From Roseibium sp. HPY-6 (GTDB taxonomy: Bacteria; Pseudomonadota; Alphaproteobacteria; Rhizobiales; Stappiaceae): 64,000 nt of DNA. The stretch covers positions 62,001 through 126,000 of the forward strand of contig NZ_JBEWCD010000003.1 of assembly GCF_040530035.1 (NCBI RefSeq). Reading direction: 5' to 3'. Below are positions 36,588-45,167 of the stretch, piece after piece. Position 1 is the first letter of the stretch. Each line of letters begins with the position of its first letter. The position numbers and the translations under genes were made by a program. A model generated the notes under the pieces. That model was not told the DNA's origin. It saw only the letters and a list, made by a program, of their open reading frames with translations, and searched no databases.

Positions 36588-36613
36588 CGGGCAGTTTTGT
36601 CGCGATCCATAAT

Positions 36614-36638
36614 GCGCGGGAGCGTTTAGCTTCCGCGC
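36614..36638. terminator. hairpin between convergent chemoreceptor and LysR genes
   Basis: GCGCGGGAGC (36614-36623) pairs with GCTTCCGCGC (36629-36638), ten pairs with one G-U, five-base loop. No T run follows on either strand, so strength is doubtful. Confidence 0.4.
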
Positions 36639-36649
36639 ACGAAAAAGGC

Positions 36650-37576
36650 CTATCCCGGCTCGTTGCCAACCGTTTTCCGGTCTCCACGATTGGATGAAGC
36701 GGCCAGCCAGTCGAACACCAGTCTGGCTTGTTCCGATGCACGCGGGTGCAGTTTGACATAGTAGTCACGTGGTGACGGAACCGCTTCGGGCACCAGCTCC
36801 ACCAGTCTACCGCTTTCCACAAACGAACGGGTTAGCCCGTCCCAGCCCAGCACGGCGCCCATGTCGTCCTGGGCGGCCTGAAGAGCAATCACGTAGTTGT
36901 TCACCCGATGCGAATTCCGCAGCGAACCGTGAAATCCAAGCGCTGAAAACCAGTCCTGCCAGTCGGTCCAGTCTGTACCGGCGGAATCCAGATGGATCAA
37001 AGGCAGGCCCGCCAGATCTTCAACGCTGTCAATCTTGTTTTGCCTTGCAAATCGCGGACTGCCCAACGCGAAAATCCGGTCATGAAAGAGCGAACGGCAA
37101 AACCCTGTTTCGCCGGACATATCGCCATAGTGAATGCTGATATCGCAATCGCTGCTGTCACTGCCCGTATCGCTGACGATCTGGGAAACGGATATGCGCG
37201 GATGCGATTTCCAGAATTGCGCCAGCCTGGGTGTCAACCAGAGTGCGCTCATTGCCGTGGTTGCCCGGACGGTGACAGATGTTTTGGAAGCGCGCGCCCT
37301 GAGCTGACCCAGCGCATCACTGATTTCTTCAAATCCGCGCTGCAGGGAGACAAACAGATACGCCCCGGTCTCAGTAAGCTCTACACCCCGATGGTGACGG
37401 CGGAACAGCACACAGTTCAAGTGCTGCTCCAGGGCTTTCACCTGATGGCTGACGGCTGCGGGTGTCACGTTAAGTTCGGTCGCTGCCGATTTGAAACTGA
37501 CATGACGTGCCGCCGCCTCGAAGCTCACAAGCGCGTTTAACGGGGGAAGTTCGTATGGTCTCTGAGGCAAATTCAA
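36650..37576 (-). CDS. LysR-family regulator (GcvA-like)
   Basis: About 308 residues. The helix-turn-helix starts LPPLNALVSFEAAARHVSFKSAATELNVTPAAVSHQVKALEQHL in two pieces typical of GcvA-like members, followed by RRHHRGVELTETG and a periplasmic-binding-protein-like effector domain. No ATG lies near the natural N-terminus; the TTG at 37576 fits best. The frame stays open 126 codons further upstream, through the start of the divergent oxygenase gene, and that part is not LysR-like. Divergent from the oxygenase/racemase-family pair, which it probably controls. Confidence 0.85.
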   Translation of the reverse strand: MNLPQRPYELPPLNALVSFEAAARHVSFKSAATELNVTPAAVSHQVKALEQHLNCVLFRRHHRGVELTETGAYLFVSLQRGFEEISDALGQLRARASKTSVTVRATTAMSALWLTPRLAQFWKSHPRISVSQIVSDTGSDSSDCDISIHYGDMSGETGFCRSLFHDRIFALGSPRFARQNKIDSVEDLAGLPLIHLDSAGTDWTDWQDWFSALGFHGSLRNSHRVNNYVIALQAAQDDMGAVLGWDGLTRSFVESGRLVELVPEAVPSPRDYYVKLHPRASEQARLVFDWLAASSNRGDRKTVGNEPG

Positions 37577-37733
37577 CTCATTCCATTCTTGTCGGACATT
37601 CCAAAACTTAGGCGAGTTTCCATGAACTTGGCTTATTTTTTCTAAGTCATCAAAAATTTTTTTGTCATTGCCAGGATCTCCGGAAAACGGAGAATTGAAG
37701 GCAGCACCAAACCGGAGACAGACAGGAAGCCAA

Positions 37734-38738
37734 ATGTCGACATCAGAAATCGCAATGCTTGATGACGCATTGCGCGCCACGCGCCAGTCCTTTGACAAGA
37801 TCCCTGTCGTTAACATCGCCCCGCTTTTGGATGGCAGCGACCCCGACAAGGTGGCCAGGGAAATTGGCTGGGCGCTCGCAAATGCGGGCTTTATGTATGT
37901 CAAAAACCACGGCGTCGCGGAAACGGTGGTCGAGAACGCGTTTTTGAAGGCCAAGGCGTTTTTTGACCAGCCCGAAAGCGAAAAGAAGAAACTGCATGTC
38001 TCCCGATCGGGTCAGACGCTGCGCGGCTATATCGAGCCCTTTGGTGAAAACACGGACCCTGAAAAGACCAAGGACCTCAAGGAGTGTTTTGACATTGGGC
38101 CGGAGTCGGAACCGGACTGCCCTTTCTTCGGAGCCAATCCATGGCCGGCGGAAGCCAGCGCACCAGGTTTTCGTGACGCGGTCTATCTCTACCACGAGGA
38201 AATGAAACGCCTGTCGATGATCATCCTGTCCGGCATCGCACGCAGTCTTGATCTTGCGCCGGATTTCTTCGAAGAAAAGATGCGGCGCCCGATCAGCATT
38301 CAACGTCTGCTGCACTATCCTCCCCAGACCGGCATCGTTGACGAGAGTATTATCGGCATCGGAGCCCACACGGATTACGGCAACCTCACAATATTGGCTC
38401 AGGATGATGTCGGCGGACTTCAGGTCATGAACCGGGATGGCCAATGGGTTGAGGGCACGCCGATCCCCGGCACATTCGTCATCAACATCGGCGATCTGTT
38501 GCAGCGTCTGACGAACGACAGATACCTTGCCAACCTGCACCGGGTGGTCAACACGAGTGGACGCGAGCGATACTCTATCCCGTTTTTCATTGACGCGGAT
38601 TATGACGCCGAATTCGCGCCGTTGCCGTCATGTGTGTCCAAGGACAATCCCGCCCGATACCAGGCCGTAACCTGCGGAGCTCACAAATTCGGACGTTTCG
38701 TCCAAAGCTATCCGCACCTCCAGAAGATCCCTGCGTGA
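37734..38738 (+). CDS. isopenicillin N synthase-like Fe(II)/2-oxoglutarate oxygenase
   Basis: A 334-residue non-haem iron oxygenase with the N-terminal DIOX_N part (IPVVNIAPLL, GFMYVKNHGV) and C-terminal jelly roll. Iron ligands are His and Asp in GAHTDYGNLTIL and the distal His in ANLHRVVN; RYSIPFF supplies the Arg/Ser that binds 2-oxoglutarate. The ATG at 37734 follows an AGGAAG site. The next gene, an enolase-superfamily enzyme, starts three bases after its stop, so the oxygenase probably hydroxylates the compound which that enzyme dehydrates or epimerises; proline or a betaine is a natural guess. Confidence 0.88.
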   Translation: MSTSEIAMLDDALRATRQSFDKIPVVNIAPLLDGSDPDKVAREIGWALANAGFMYVKNHGVAETVVENAFLKAKAFFDQPESEKKKLHVSRSGQTLRGYIEPFGENTDPEKTKDLKECFDIGPESEPDCPFFGANPWPAEASAPGFRDAVYLYHEEMKRLSMIILSGIARSLDLAPDFFEEKMRRPISIQRLLHYPPQTGIVDESIIGIGAHTDYGNLTILAQDDVGGLQVMNRDGQWVEGTPIPGTFVINIGDLLQRLTNDRYLANLHRVVNTSGRERYSIPFFIDADYDAEFAPLPSCVSKDNPARYQAVTCGAHKFGRFVQSYPHLQKIPA

Positions 38739-38741
38739 TAA

Positions 38742-39863
38742 ATGGAGATCAAGCGCATCGATGTGTTTCAGGCCGATCTCCCCTATTCGGGCGGCACCTA
38801 CCGTTTGTCTGCTGGCCGAGAATACAAAGTCTTTGACGCGACCATCGTCCGGATGGAGACCGAATGCGGGCTCGAAGGCTGGGGAGAATCCACCCCGTTC
38901 GGTGCAACTTACATTGCGGCACACGCCCTGGGCGCTCGCGCCGGCATAGCCGAAATTGCCCCGCACCTGATTGGACAGGACTGTCGTCAGGTCGATCGTC
39001 TTTACGATGTTATGGACGGGGCACTGTCGGGCCATGCACATGCCAAGGCCGCACTCGATGTCGCTGCCTGGGATATTCTGGGAAAGGCAACGGGAATGCC
39101 GTGCTGGATGCTGCTGGGAGGCTCCACGGCGCGGCGCATGCCGGTGATTTCGTCAATTCCGGCCGCACTGCCGGAAGACATGCGCGCGCATGTCGCTGAG
39201 CACCGGTCCAGAGGGTTTCTGGGGCACTCGATAAAGATCGGTTCTGCCGACCGCGTTGGCGGTCCTGCCCTTGATGCCGCGCGGATCGAGGCTTCGCTGG
39301 CAGACAGACAACCGGGTGAATTCTTTCTCGTTGATGCCAATGGTGGCCTGACACCCGAATCGGCCTTGCGGATGCTCAGCCTGTTGCCAGCCGGATTGGA
39401 TTTTGTGCTGGAAGCTCCCTGCGCGACCTTGCGTGAGACGCAATCACTTCGCGCGAGGTGCGAAGTGCCGATCATTCTGGATGAGCTTGCACAGACCGAC
39501 GCAGATATCATTCAGGCACTCTCGCTGGATCTGTGCGACGGTATCGGATTGAAAATCACAAAGGCAGGCGGCCTGACCCCTGGCCGGCGCCATAGGGACA
39601 TGGCGCGCGCAGCCGGAATGACAATCAGCGTGCAGGACACCGTTGGATCGGCAGTCGCCTTTGCTGCAATTGCGCAACTTGGCCAGACCGTACCGGAAAA
39701 GAACCTGCGCTGTATTCTCGATTGCAGAGTGATGGTGACACGTCACTTGGCCGAATTCGACGCACCGATTGAAAACGGCGGCGTTTTGGCACCCGGTGCG
39801 CCAGGTCTCGGAGTGACGGTTGATCGCACCTCACTTGGCGACCCGGTCATGAGCTGGAACTGA
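38742..39863 (+). CDS. mandelate racemase/muconate lactonising-family enzyme, hydroxyproline dehydratase or betaine epimerase-like
   Basis: A 373-residue enolase-superfamily enzyme. Metal ligands are Asp 198 (LVDANGG), Glu 224 (LEAP) and Asp 247 (ILDELAQ). Two lysines face each other, Lys 165 (HSIKIGS) and Lys 271 (GLKITKAGG), the arrangement of proline-betaine/4-hydroxyproline-betaine 2-epimerases and of cis-3-hydroxy-L-proline dehydratase, the latter characterised from Labrenzia aggregata. I cannot choose between these. The gene is directly coupled to an Fe/2-oxoglutarate oxygenase and opposite a LysR gene, suggesting catabolism of a proline derivative. Confidence 0.82.
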   Translation: MEIKRIDVFQADLPYSGGTYRLSAGREYKVFDATIVRMETECGLEGWGESTPFGATYIAAHALGARAGIAEIAPHLIGQDCRQVDRLYDVMDGALSGHAHAKAALDVAAWDILGKATGMPCWMLLGGSTARRMPVISSIPAALPEDMRAHVAEHRSRGFLGHSIKIGSADRVGGPALDAARIEASLADRQPGEFFLVDANGGLTPESALRMLSLLPAGLDFVLEAPCATLRETQSLRARCEVPIILDELAQTDADIIQALSLDLCDGIGLKITKAGGLTPGRRHRDMARAAGMTISVQDTVGSAVAFAAIAQLGQTVPEKNLRCILDCRVMVTRHLAEFDAPIENGGVLAPGAPGLGVTVDRTSLGDPVMSWN

Positions 39864-40148
39864 GACACGCCGCGAGCAGCCACGCTTTTTGAGAAGCTTC
39901 AGAATGCGCAGCACTTTGAACGGAAGCACAGAATATTTTTTCAATTTACTTCAAAATTAAATAATTATTGCCTCGATAATACGGAATGATTACTTTAAAA
40001 ATTCCCACTTGATTAAGCCTTAAAATAGTAAAAAAATAAATATACAAATAATTGTCACTCCTATCGCGGCGCAAAATCTTCCTCGAAGCTGACATTGACT
40101 CAGTTTCGCGGCGGAAGAACGTTTCATGACCACAGGACATCGCGCACC

Positions 40149-42227
40149 ATGTCAACACTTTCTGTTGGATCTGAACGGGCTCCCCAAGCTGAAATGATGG
40201 ACGACCTGCCGCACCAATCGAGCCACCAGCAAAGCGACAGCGCCAATTCTCTGCCAGACTTCACCCTTGACCAGATCGCGGCTCAACTAACAGATGGCTA
40301 CTGGGAGTTCGAAGGCGGCGCTCGGCGCGCGTTCGACACAGAAAGTGACAATTTACTGACCGTTGACGTCACCAGCCTGACTGAAGATGGACAGGCCCTG
40401 GCCCAGCGAGCATTCACGGAATGGTCGAAGGTAGCCGATCTGGATTTTGCGTTTGTTACTGGCGGTGCTCAAATCTCATTCAGCAATGTAAGCACCGATG
40501 TTTCGACCACATCCGAGGTCAATGGCGGAAAAATTCTGTCGTCCGAAATCAACATTCCGCAATCCTTTCTGGAAACGCATGGCACGGAGATCCCCGGCTT
40601 CGGCTACTTCACCTTTCTGCGCGAGGTCGGACAGGCACTCGGTCTCGGGCATGCAGGAAACTACGGCGATGCAGCCACCTATGGACTAGACAATCACTAC
40701 GCCAACGACTCCTGGCAAACTTCCGTGATGTCCGCGTTCAGCCAGACGGACAACACGGCAATAGATGCCAGTTTCGCCTTTCCCGTAACACCGATGATCG
40801 CCGACATTCTGGCGGTGCAGAACCTTTACGGAAAACCGGAATACGAATACGAACTCGACTATCGGATTTATGGTGCAAACGTGTATGGCGACTACCGCGA
40901 AAGAGGCTTTTACGAAATAAGCCCGGATGCGACGGCCACAATATATGATGCCGGTGACGACGATCTCATTCGCTTTCTCGGCTATGAGGGCGACCAGCGC
41001 ATCGACCTCAATGAAGAGGCCACATCGGATTTTGCCGGTGGCAAGAGCAATTTGACGATCGCCCGGGGTACCATCATCGAACGGGCCTACGGCGGCAACG
41101 GAAACGATGAAATCATTGGCAATTCGGCTGATAACTTCCTGGTAGGCTATGACGGCGACGACATCCTGATCGGCGGCAGGGGCGACGACTTCCTGAGTGG
41201 CTGGACCGGTTCGGACCTCATGATGGGCGGGCCGGGCAACGACACCATCATGGGCCGGAGCAACGACGTTTTCTTCAAGGACGGCGCCCCGGTCGATCTC
41301 GGCGGACCAGGCTACGACCGGCTGATAATATGGCTCGATTCCAGCTTTCAGACCGACAGTCTGTCTCAATTCGGTATCGAGCATTTCTGGGGCGGCGGTG
41401 GTGACGATCAGGCGATCGGCGACGACCCGACCGTCGACTACATCCTGGAAGGCAGATACGGCAATGACATTCTCACTGGGGATGCCGGAGATGACACGCT
41501 TCTTGGCGGAATCGGCCATGATATTCTGACGGGAGGAGCAGGAAACGACCTGCTGCGGGGTGGCATCTGGGGCCACGACCAGCTCTTCGGACAGGAGGGT
41601 GACGATACGATCTACTATGCCAGCGGCAAGGTCTTTTGGGACGACCACAAACCACGCGACATTGGCGGCCCCGGTTTCGACACTCTGATGATTGAGTACG
41701 GCTCGAAGTTCAACACCGTCGGGCTTTCCTGGTATGGCTTCGAAGCGTTTGTGGGCGCTTGGAAAAACGACCGCGTATATGGGAACGATCCGACGGTCGA
41801 CTATCGTCTGGACGGCGGCGGCGGCAGTGACGACCTGCGCGGAAGTGGCGGGAACGATCAGCTATTCGGTCGCGAAGGCACCGATATCCTGTTTGGAAAA
41901 GCGGGGGACGATCTGCTCGACCCCGGCCTTTCTACGACCGGCGAACAATTGCTTTATGGCGGCAAAGGCAACGATACCTACCACATTTCGTCAGGCAGCG
42001 GACGGACCTATGTTGAAGAACTGATCAACGAAGGTGCGGATAACCTGGTCTTCGATGACCTCACGCCCGAAGACATTGACGCATCGATTGTCAACGGATC
42101 GGAACTTCTTCTGACATGGGACAACGGGACCGGCAAGGTCACCATCAATGATCTCGGAAACCAAATCGAGCGGTATGAGTTCGCCGACGGCTCGGAATTC
42201 TCGGCCGGTGATTTCGAGTTCACATGA
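40149..42227 (+). CDS. serralysin-like RTX protein with degenerate zinc site (pseudo-protease)
   Basis: About 692 residues. Residues 40-230 follow the serralysin/M10 catalytic domain (FTEWSKVADLDF, then the helix FLREVGQALGLGH and a Met-turn SVMSAF at 194). The zinc motif HExxHxxGxxH is altered: Arg 158 and Gln 162 replace the first two histidines, while Glu 159 and His 168 remain, so proteolysis is not expected. Residues about 310-380 and 440-620 carry RTX calcium-binding repeats (GGNGNDEI, GGRGDDFL). Two related units ending in DDPTVDY/NDPTVDY interrupt them. No N-terminal signal; a C-terminal type I secretion signal is likely. ATG at 40149 chosen over an upstream TTG. AT-rich region before it. 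Confidence 0.85.
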   Translation: MSTLSVGSERAPQAEMMDDLPHQSSHQQSDSANSLPDFTLDQIAAQLTDGYWEFEGGARRAFDTESDNLLTVDVTSLTEDGQALAQRAFTEWSKVADLDFAFVTGGAQISFSNVSTDVSTTSEVNGGKILSSEINIPQSFLETHGTEIPGFGYFTFLREVGQALGLGHAGNYGDAATYGLDNHYANDSWQTSVMSAFSQTDNTAIDASFAFPVTPMIADILAVQNLYGKPEYEYELDYRIYGANVYGDYRERGFYEISPDATATIYDAGDDDLIRFLGYEGDQRIDLNEEATSDFAGGKSNLTIARGTIIERAYGGNGNDEIIGNSADNFLVGYDGDDILIGGRGDDFLSGWTGSDLMMGGPGNDTIMGRSNDVFFKDGAPVDLGGPGYDRLIIWLDSSFQTDSLSQFGIEHFWGGGGDDQAIGDDPTVDYILEGRYGNDILTGDAGDDTLLGGIGHDILTGGAGNDLLRGGIWGHDQLFGQEGDDTIYYASGKVFWDDHKPRDIGGPGFDTLMIEYGSKFNTVGLSWYGFEAFVGAWKNDRVYGNDPTVDYRLDGGGGSDDLRGSGGNDQLFGREGTDILFGKAGDDLLDPGLSTTGEQLLYGGKGNDTYHISSGSGRTYVEELINEGADNLVFDDLTPEDIDASIVNGSELLLTWDNGTGKVTINDLGNQIERYEFADGSEFSAGDFEFT

Positions 42228-42272
42228 ATCATCTGCGCGTTTGACGGATCAGCAGACACACATGGATAAACC

Positions 42273-42791
42273 TTAGCCACCAAACTCATCGATCAGATCG
42301 GGCATGAACGGCAAATCTGTTACGCCGATATCGATGCCCGCCTGGGTGAGGAGTGTCGACAGCTGGCCGCGATGGTGTGTCTGGTGGTTGAACATGTGCA
42401 AGACAAGCAGCCAGCGGGGACGCTGACGGGAAACACCATCGGTGCTTCTGGTCCAGGTCATATTCTGGTCAAGCCAGTCCGGTGTGAGCTGATCGGCAAA
42501 CGCGAGAATATCCCTGCTCATCTCCAGATGCGCCGACCGCAATTCGGGAAACGCATCGTAAATGTCAACGCCCATGCCGTTGGTCGCATAGGACGTTTCC
42601 GAGAACCGGCTCATCCAGACCCGATCTGCAAAGAGGATGTGATTGAGCGTTGAGTGAACGGATTTGAAGAAAGCACCCTGATCCGCCTTGCGGTCCTCAT
42701 CACTCATCTTGCCGGCCGCGACGTAGGCCTTTTCCGTCATCCAGGCATTGTATTTGGCCATGCGCTGAAAAAGAACGGGATCCTGAGACAT
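42273..42791 (-). CDS. DinB-family protein
   Basis: A 172-residue four-helix-bundle protein of the DinB/YfiT-like superfamily. The metal-binding histidine triad is visible: one in STLNHILFAD and two in HMFNHQTHHRGQ. Members include bacillithiol S-transferases and many uncharacterised metal-dependent enzymes. The ATG has a GGGAGATTACGC leader. It is the last gene of the SbtA-PII-carbonic anhydrase run, 21 bases after the anhydrase; whether it shares the function is unknown. Confidence 0.88.
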   Translation of the reverse strand: MSQDPVLFQRMAKYNAWMTEKAYVAAGKMSDEDRKADQGAFFKSVHSTLNHILFADRVWMSRFSETSYATNGMGVDIYDAFPELRSAHLEMSRDILAFADQLTPDWLDQNMTWTRSTDGVSRQRPRWLLVLHMFNHQTHHRGQLSTLLTQAGIDIGVTDLPFMPDLIDEFGG

Positions 42792-42812
42792 GCGTAATCT
42801 CCCGATAGTTTG

Positions 42813-43472
42813 TCAGGCTCCGGCCTTCAGGGCGTCGGGCAATGCCTGCTCGAACCTCTCGCTTTCCGGATCCATCAGCCGCAATTCGCCGGAACCGATA
42901 TCGAACCACGCACCATGCAGCGTGAGTGCTTTGGATTGAACAGATCTTTCGACAAACGGAAAAGTCATCAGGTTCTTAAGGGACTGCCGGATACCGGCAT
43001 ACTCCATGGCAAGCTGCGGATCATCCGACTTGTCCACGGGCATGCAGGCCATCGCGATGGCGGCGGGCTCAAGGAGTTTGATCCAGCGCCCGATGAACTC
43101 TCCTGTCGCCATAGGATCATTCGCGTTCTCACGAAACGCTTTCACACCCCCGCACTGGCCATGCCCCATGACAACAATGTGTTTGACCTTCAGTCCGTTG
43201 ACCGCAAATTCGATGGCGGCACTCGTGCCGTGTTGACCTTGAGCGTCTTCATATGGAGGTACGAGATTGGCAACGTTTCGAACAACAAACAGCTCACCCG
43301 GCCCGGCGTGAAAGATTCCTTCCGGCGTAACACGGCTGTCGCAACACGAAATCACGAGGACATCGGGCTTCTGACCATAGACCGCGAGACGCTCATGGGT
43401 CTCCTTGTAGCGCACAAAACCCTTGTTCAGATACCGGCCATAGCCTTCCAGAAGGGGGGCAGGAAATGTCAA
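42813..43472 (-). CDS. beta-class carbonic anhydrase
   Basis: Interconverts CO2 and bicarbonate. 219 residues from a TTG at 43472 with a perfect AGGAGG site seven bases upstream; an earlier TTG would put that site inside the gene. Zinc ligands and catalytic dyad: Cys 43, Asp 45 and Arg 47 in SCCDSR, His 104 and Cys 107 in GHGQCGG. It follows a bicarbonate permease and its PII-like partner on the same strand, so it probably equilibrates imported bicarbonate with CO2 for carboxylation reactions. Confidence 0.92.
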   Translation of the reverse strand: MTFPAPLLEGYGRYLNKGFVRYKETHERLAVYGQKPDVLVISCCDSRVTPEGIFHAGPGELFVVRNVANLVPPYEDAQGQHGTSAAIEFAVNGLKVKHIVVMGHGQCGGVKAFRENANDPMATGEFIGRWIKLLEPAAIAMACMPVDKSDDPQLAMEYAGIRQSLKNLMTFPFVERSVQSKALTLHGAWFDIGSGELRLMDPESERFEQALPDALKAGA

Positions 43473-43606
43473 CGAAAGTCCTCCTTGGCAACGCAAGATG
43501 CGCGTACCCTCACGAGGAGCTTCTTAATCACCTGCCCGAGCGATTGCAAATCGGCCAACAGGACTATGGACCGTGCCGCCTGTCGGCTCGTGCCGCCTAT
43601 GTGTAG

Positions 43607-43918
43607 CTAAAATCGCTCTGCGCGCAGCACCGAACAGTCCGAAACCGTCACGACGCCGATATGCCGCTCGACCACAGCAAACGCCGCATCCAGCAACTCA
43701 TCAAGGCGCTCAGCCCGGATGATGCAAATGATCGCGACCATCCCGCCTGCGCGTGAGACCTGGCCTTCACGGCTCCACCGCCCTGAGCGGCCGCTGCCGC
43801 CCATGACCGGAAGAATGGTGAAGCCGGTCACGCCTGCCTCCTCCAAAGTATCGGTCAGCCGGTTTTCCATCGGCGCCTCGATGATGATTTCCACTCGTTT
43901 AGCGTCTTTCATCTCCAT
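43607..43918 (-). CDS. PII-like signalling protein (SbtB type)
   Basis: A 103-residue ferredoxin-fold trimer of the PII superfamily. It starts KRVEIIIEA, has a short T-loop region GGSGRSGRWSREGQVSRAGGM and ends in the DAAFAVVERHIGVVTVSDCSVLR strand. In cyanobacteria SbtB binds adenyl nucleotides, including cAMP, and gates the bicarbonate transporter SbtA. Here it starts four bases after the sbtA stop with a GGGAGGA site lying inside the end of sbtA, strongly suggesting a matched pair. Confidence 0.85.
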   Translation of the reverse strand: MEMKDAKRVEIIIEAPMENRLTDTLEEAGVTGFTILPVMGGSGRSGRWSREGQVSRAGGMVAIICIIRAERLDELLDAAFAVVERHIGVVTVSDCSVLRAERF

Positions 43919-43922
43919 GGAC

Positions 43923-44918
43923 TTATCCTCCCGTTGCCTGGGCGATGCTCAAATAAAGCGGAATTCCTATTGTCAGATTGAAGGGGAATGTAACCCCGAG
44001 CGACATTGTCAGATAGATTGACGGGTTGGCCTCAGGCAGCGCAACGCGCATCGCTGCCGGAACTGCGATGTAGGACGCTGACGCGCTCAACGTCATCAGC
44101 AGCATGGTGCCACCAACGGAAAGGCCGATCATGCTTCCCGCGAGCAATCCGGCAACAGCCCCGATAACTGGCATCAGAACACCAAAGAGGATCAGACCCG
44201 GGCGCAGTAGTCCCGCGCTGCTGCGCAATCCGCGTCCCGCGACCAGGCCCATGTCGAGCAAGAAGAGACACAGAACGCCTTTGAATGGTGAAACGATGAA
44301 ACTTTCAATCTCGGCAAGACCCTTCGGACCGGACAGAAACCCGATGAAAAACGATCCGACCAGAAGCACGATCGAGCCGTTGAGAAGAATTTCCCGGAGA
44401 AGTCCCTTGCTTCCCTTTGCGCGCTCGGCATTTGCATCGGCAGTGGAGAATCGGGCTGCGAGCCAAAGAGCGGTCAATATGGCCGGCGCTTCCATCGCTG
44501 CCGCTACAGCAACGAGATATCCTTCGCTGGCAATGCCTTGACTTTGCAGCACCGAAGTCGCGGCGACGAAGGTCACAATCGATATCGAGCCGTAGTGACC
44601 CGCAACGGCGGCAGCGTCCACCGCACTGAGCCGTGTCATGACACGCAAGAGACCGAATGCGGCAAACGGAATGGCGAAAGACAGAATCACACCCGCCAAA
44701 AGGGCGAGCAAGAGGGTCGAGTCGACGCCATGCGCGCTGACACTGACCCCCCCTTTGAAACCGATGGCAAAGAGCAGATAAATCGAAATAGCTTTTGCCG
44801 CCGCTTCCGGAACCGACAGATCCGATCGTACAAGTGCTGCCCCGAGCCCGAGCGCAAAGAAGAGGATGATCGGCGACAGCAGGTTTTCCGCCGCCAAGGA
44901 AAGAATTGTCTCAACCAA
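43923..44918 (-). CDS. sbtA: SbtA-type sodium-dependent bicarbonate transporter
   Basis: A 331-residue membrane protein with about ten spans in two inverted halves, each with a polar crossing. GFKGGVSVSAHG in the first half and AGHYGSISIVTFVAATSVL in the region after it are characteristic of SbtA (DUF897), as is the late SASASYIAVPAAMRVALPEANP segment with the conserved serines. SbtA imports bicarbonate with sodium at high affinity. The start is a TTG at 44918. It leads a run with its PII-like regulator and a carbonic anhydrase. A paired TACGTA site lies 57 bases upstream. Confidence 0.88.
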   Translation of the reverse strand: MVETILSLAAENLLSPIILFFALGLGAALVRSDLSVPEAAAKAISIYLLFAIGFKGGVSVSAHGVDSTLLLALLAGVILSFAIPFAAFGLLRVMTRLSAVDAAAVAGHYGSISIVTFVAATSVLQSQGIASEGYLVAVAAAMEAPAILTALWLAARFSTADANAERAKGSKGLLREILLNGSIVLLVGSFFIGFLSGPKGLAEIESFIVSPFKGVLCLFLLDMGLVAGRGLRSSAGLLRPGLILFGVLMPVIGAVAGLLAGSMIGLSVGGTMLLMTLSASASYIAVPAAMRVALPEANPSIYLTMSLGVTFPFNLTIGIPLYLSIAQATGG

Positions 44919-44974
44919 GATCCGTCGTGCCCTTAACCCACTCGCATCGCGCTGTCGTGTTTTGGTAAGCGCGC

Positions 44975-44990
44975 TACGTAAGAATACGTA
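44975..44990. promoter_or_regulatory. paired TACGTA palindromes upstream of sbtA
   Basis: TACGTA at 44975-44980 and again at 44985-44990, separated by AGAA, in the 249-base gap before sbtA. Each is self-complementary and the pair repeats after ten bases, one helical turn. A candidate operator; no regulator gene is adjacent. Confidence 0.4.
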
Positions 44991-45167
44991 TTTGGCCGGA
45001 TATGGTACGTTTTGTCAGGCACTTCAAGCGAAATCGAAGTGAGACGTCATAGTCCAAACGAGGTATTCAGGCGATAGACGCAAAAGCGGCTTTGCCCGCA
45101 ACAGCGACCATTCGGTCAGAGGCGATTTCCCGGCACCGGGAAACCGCAATTGACGCGCTGCCCAGGC

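Noticed and set aside
37577..37954. 126-codon upstream extension of the LysR frame
   Set aside because: It covers the divergent oxygenase start and lacks LysR features; helix-turn-helix proteins of this family begin at about the TTG at 37576.
40686..41648. 320-codon open frame antisense to the RTX protein gene
   Set aside because: Repetitive Gly/Asp codons on the sense strand keep the antisense frame free of stops; the sense product has recognisable RTX repeats.
43497..43606. Break in the SbtA-SbtB-carbonic anhydrase run
   Set aside because: The gap of 134 bases before the anhydrase holds no terminator or opposing gene, so I do not treat it as the end of the operon, although a separate promoter remains possible.
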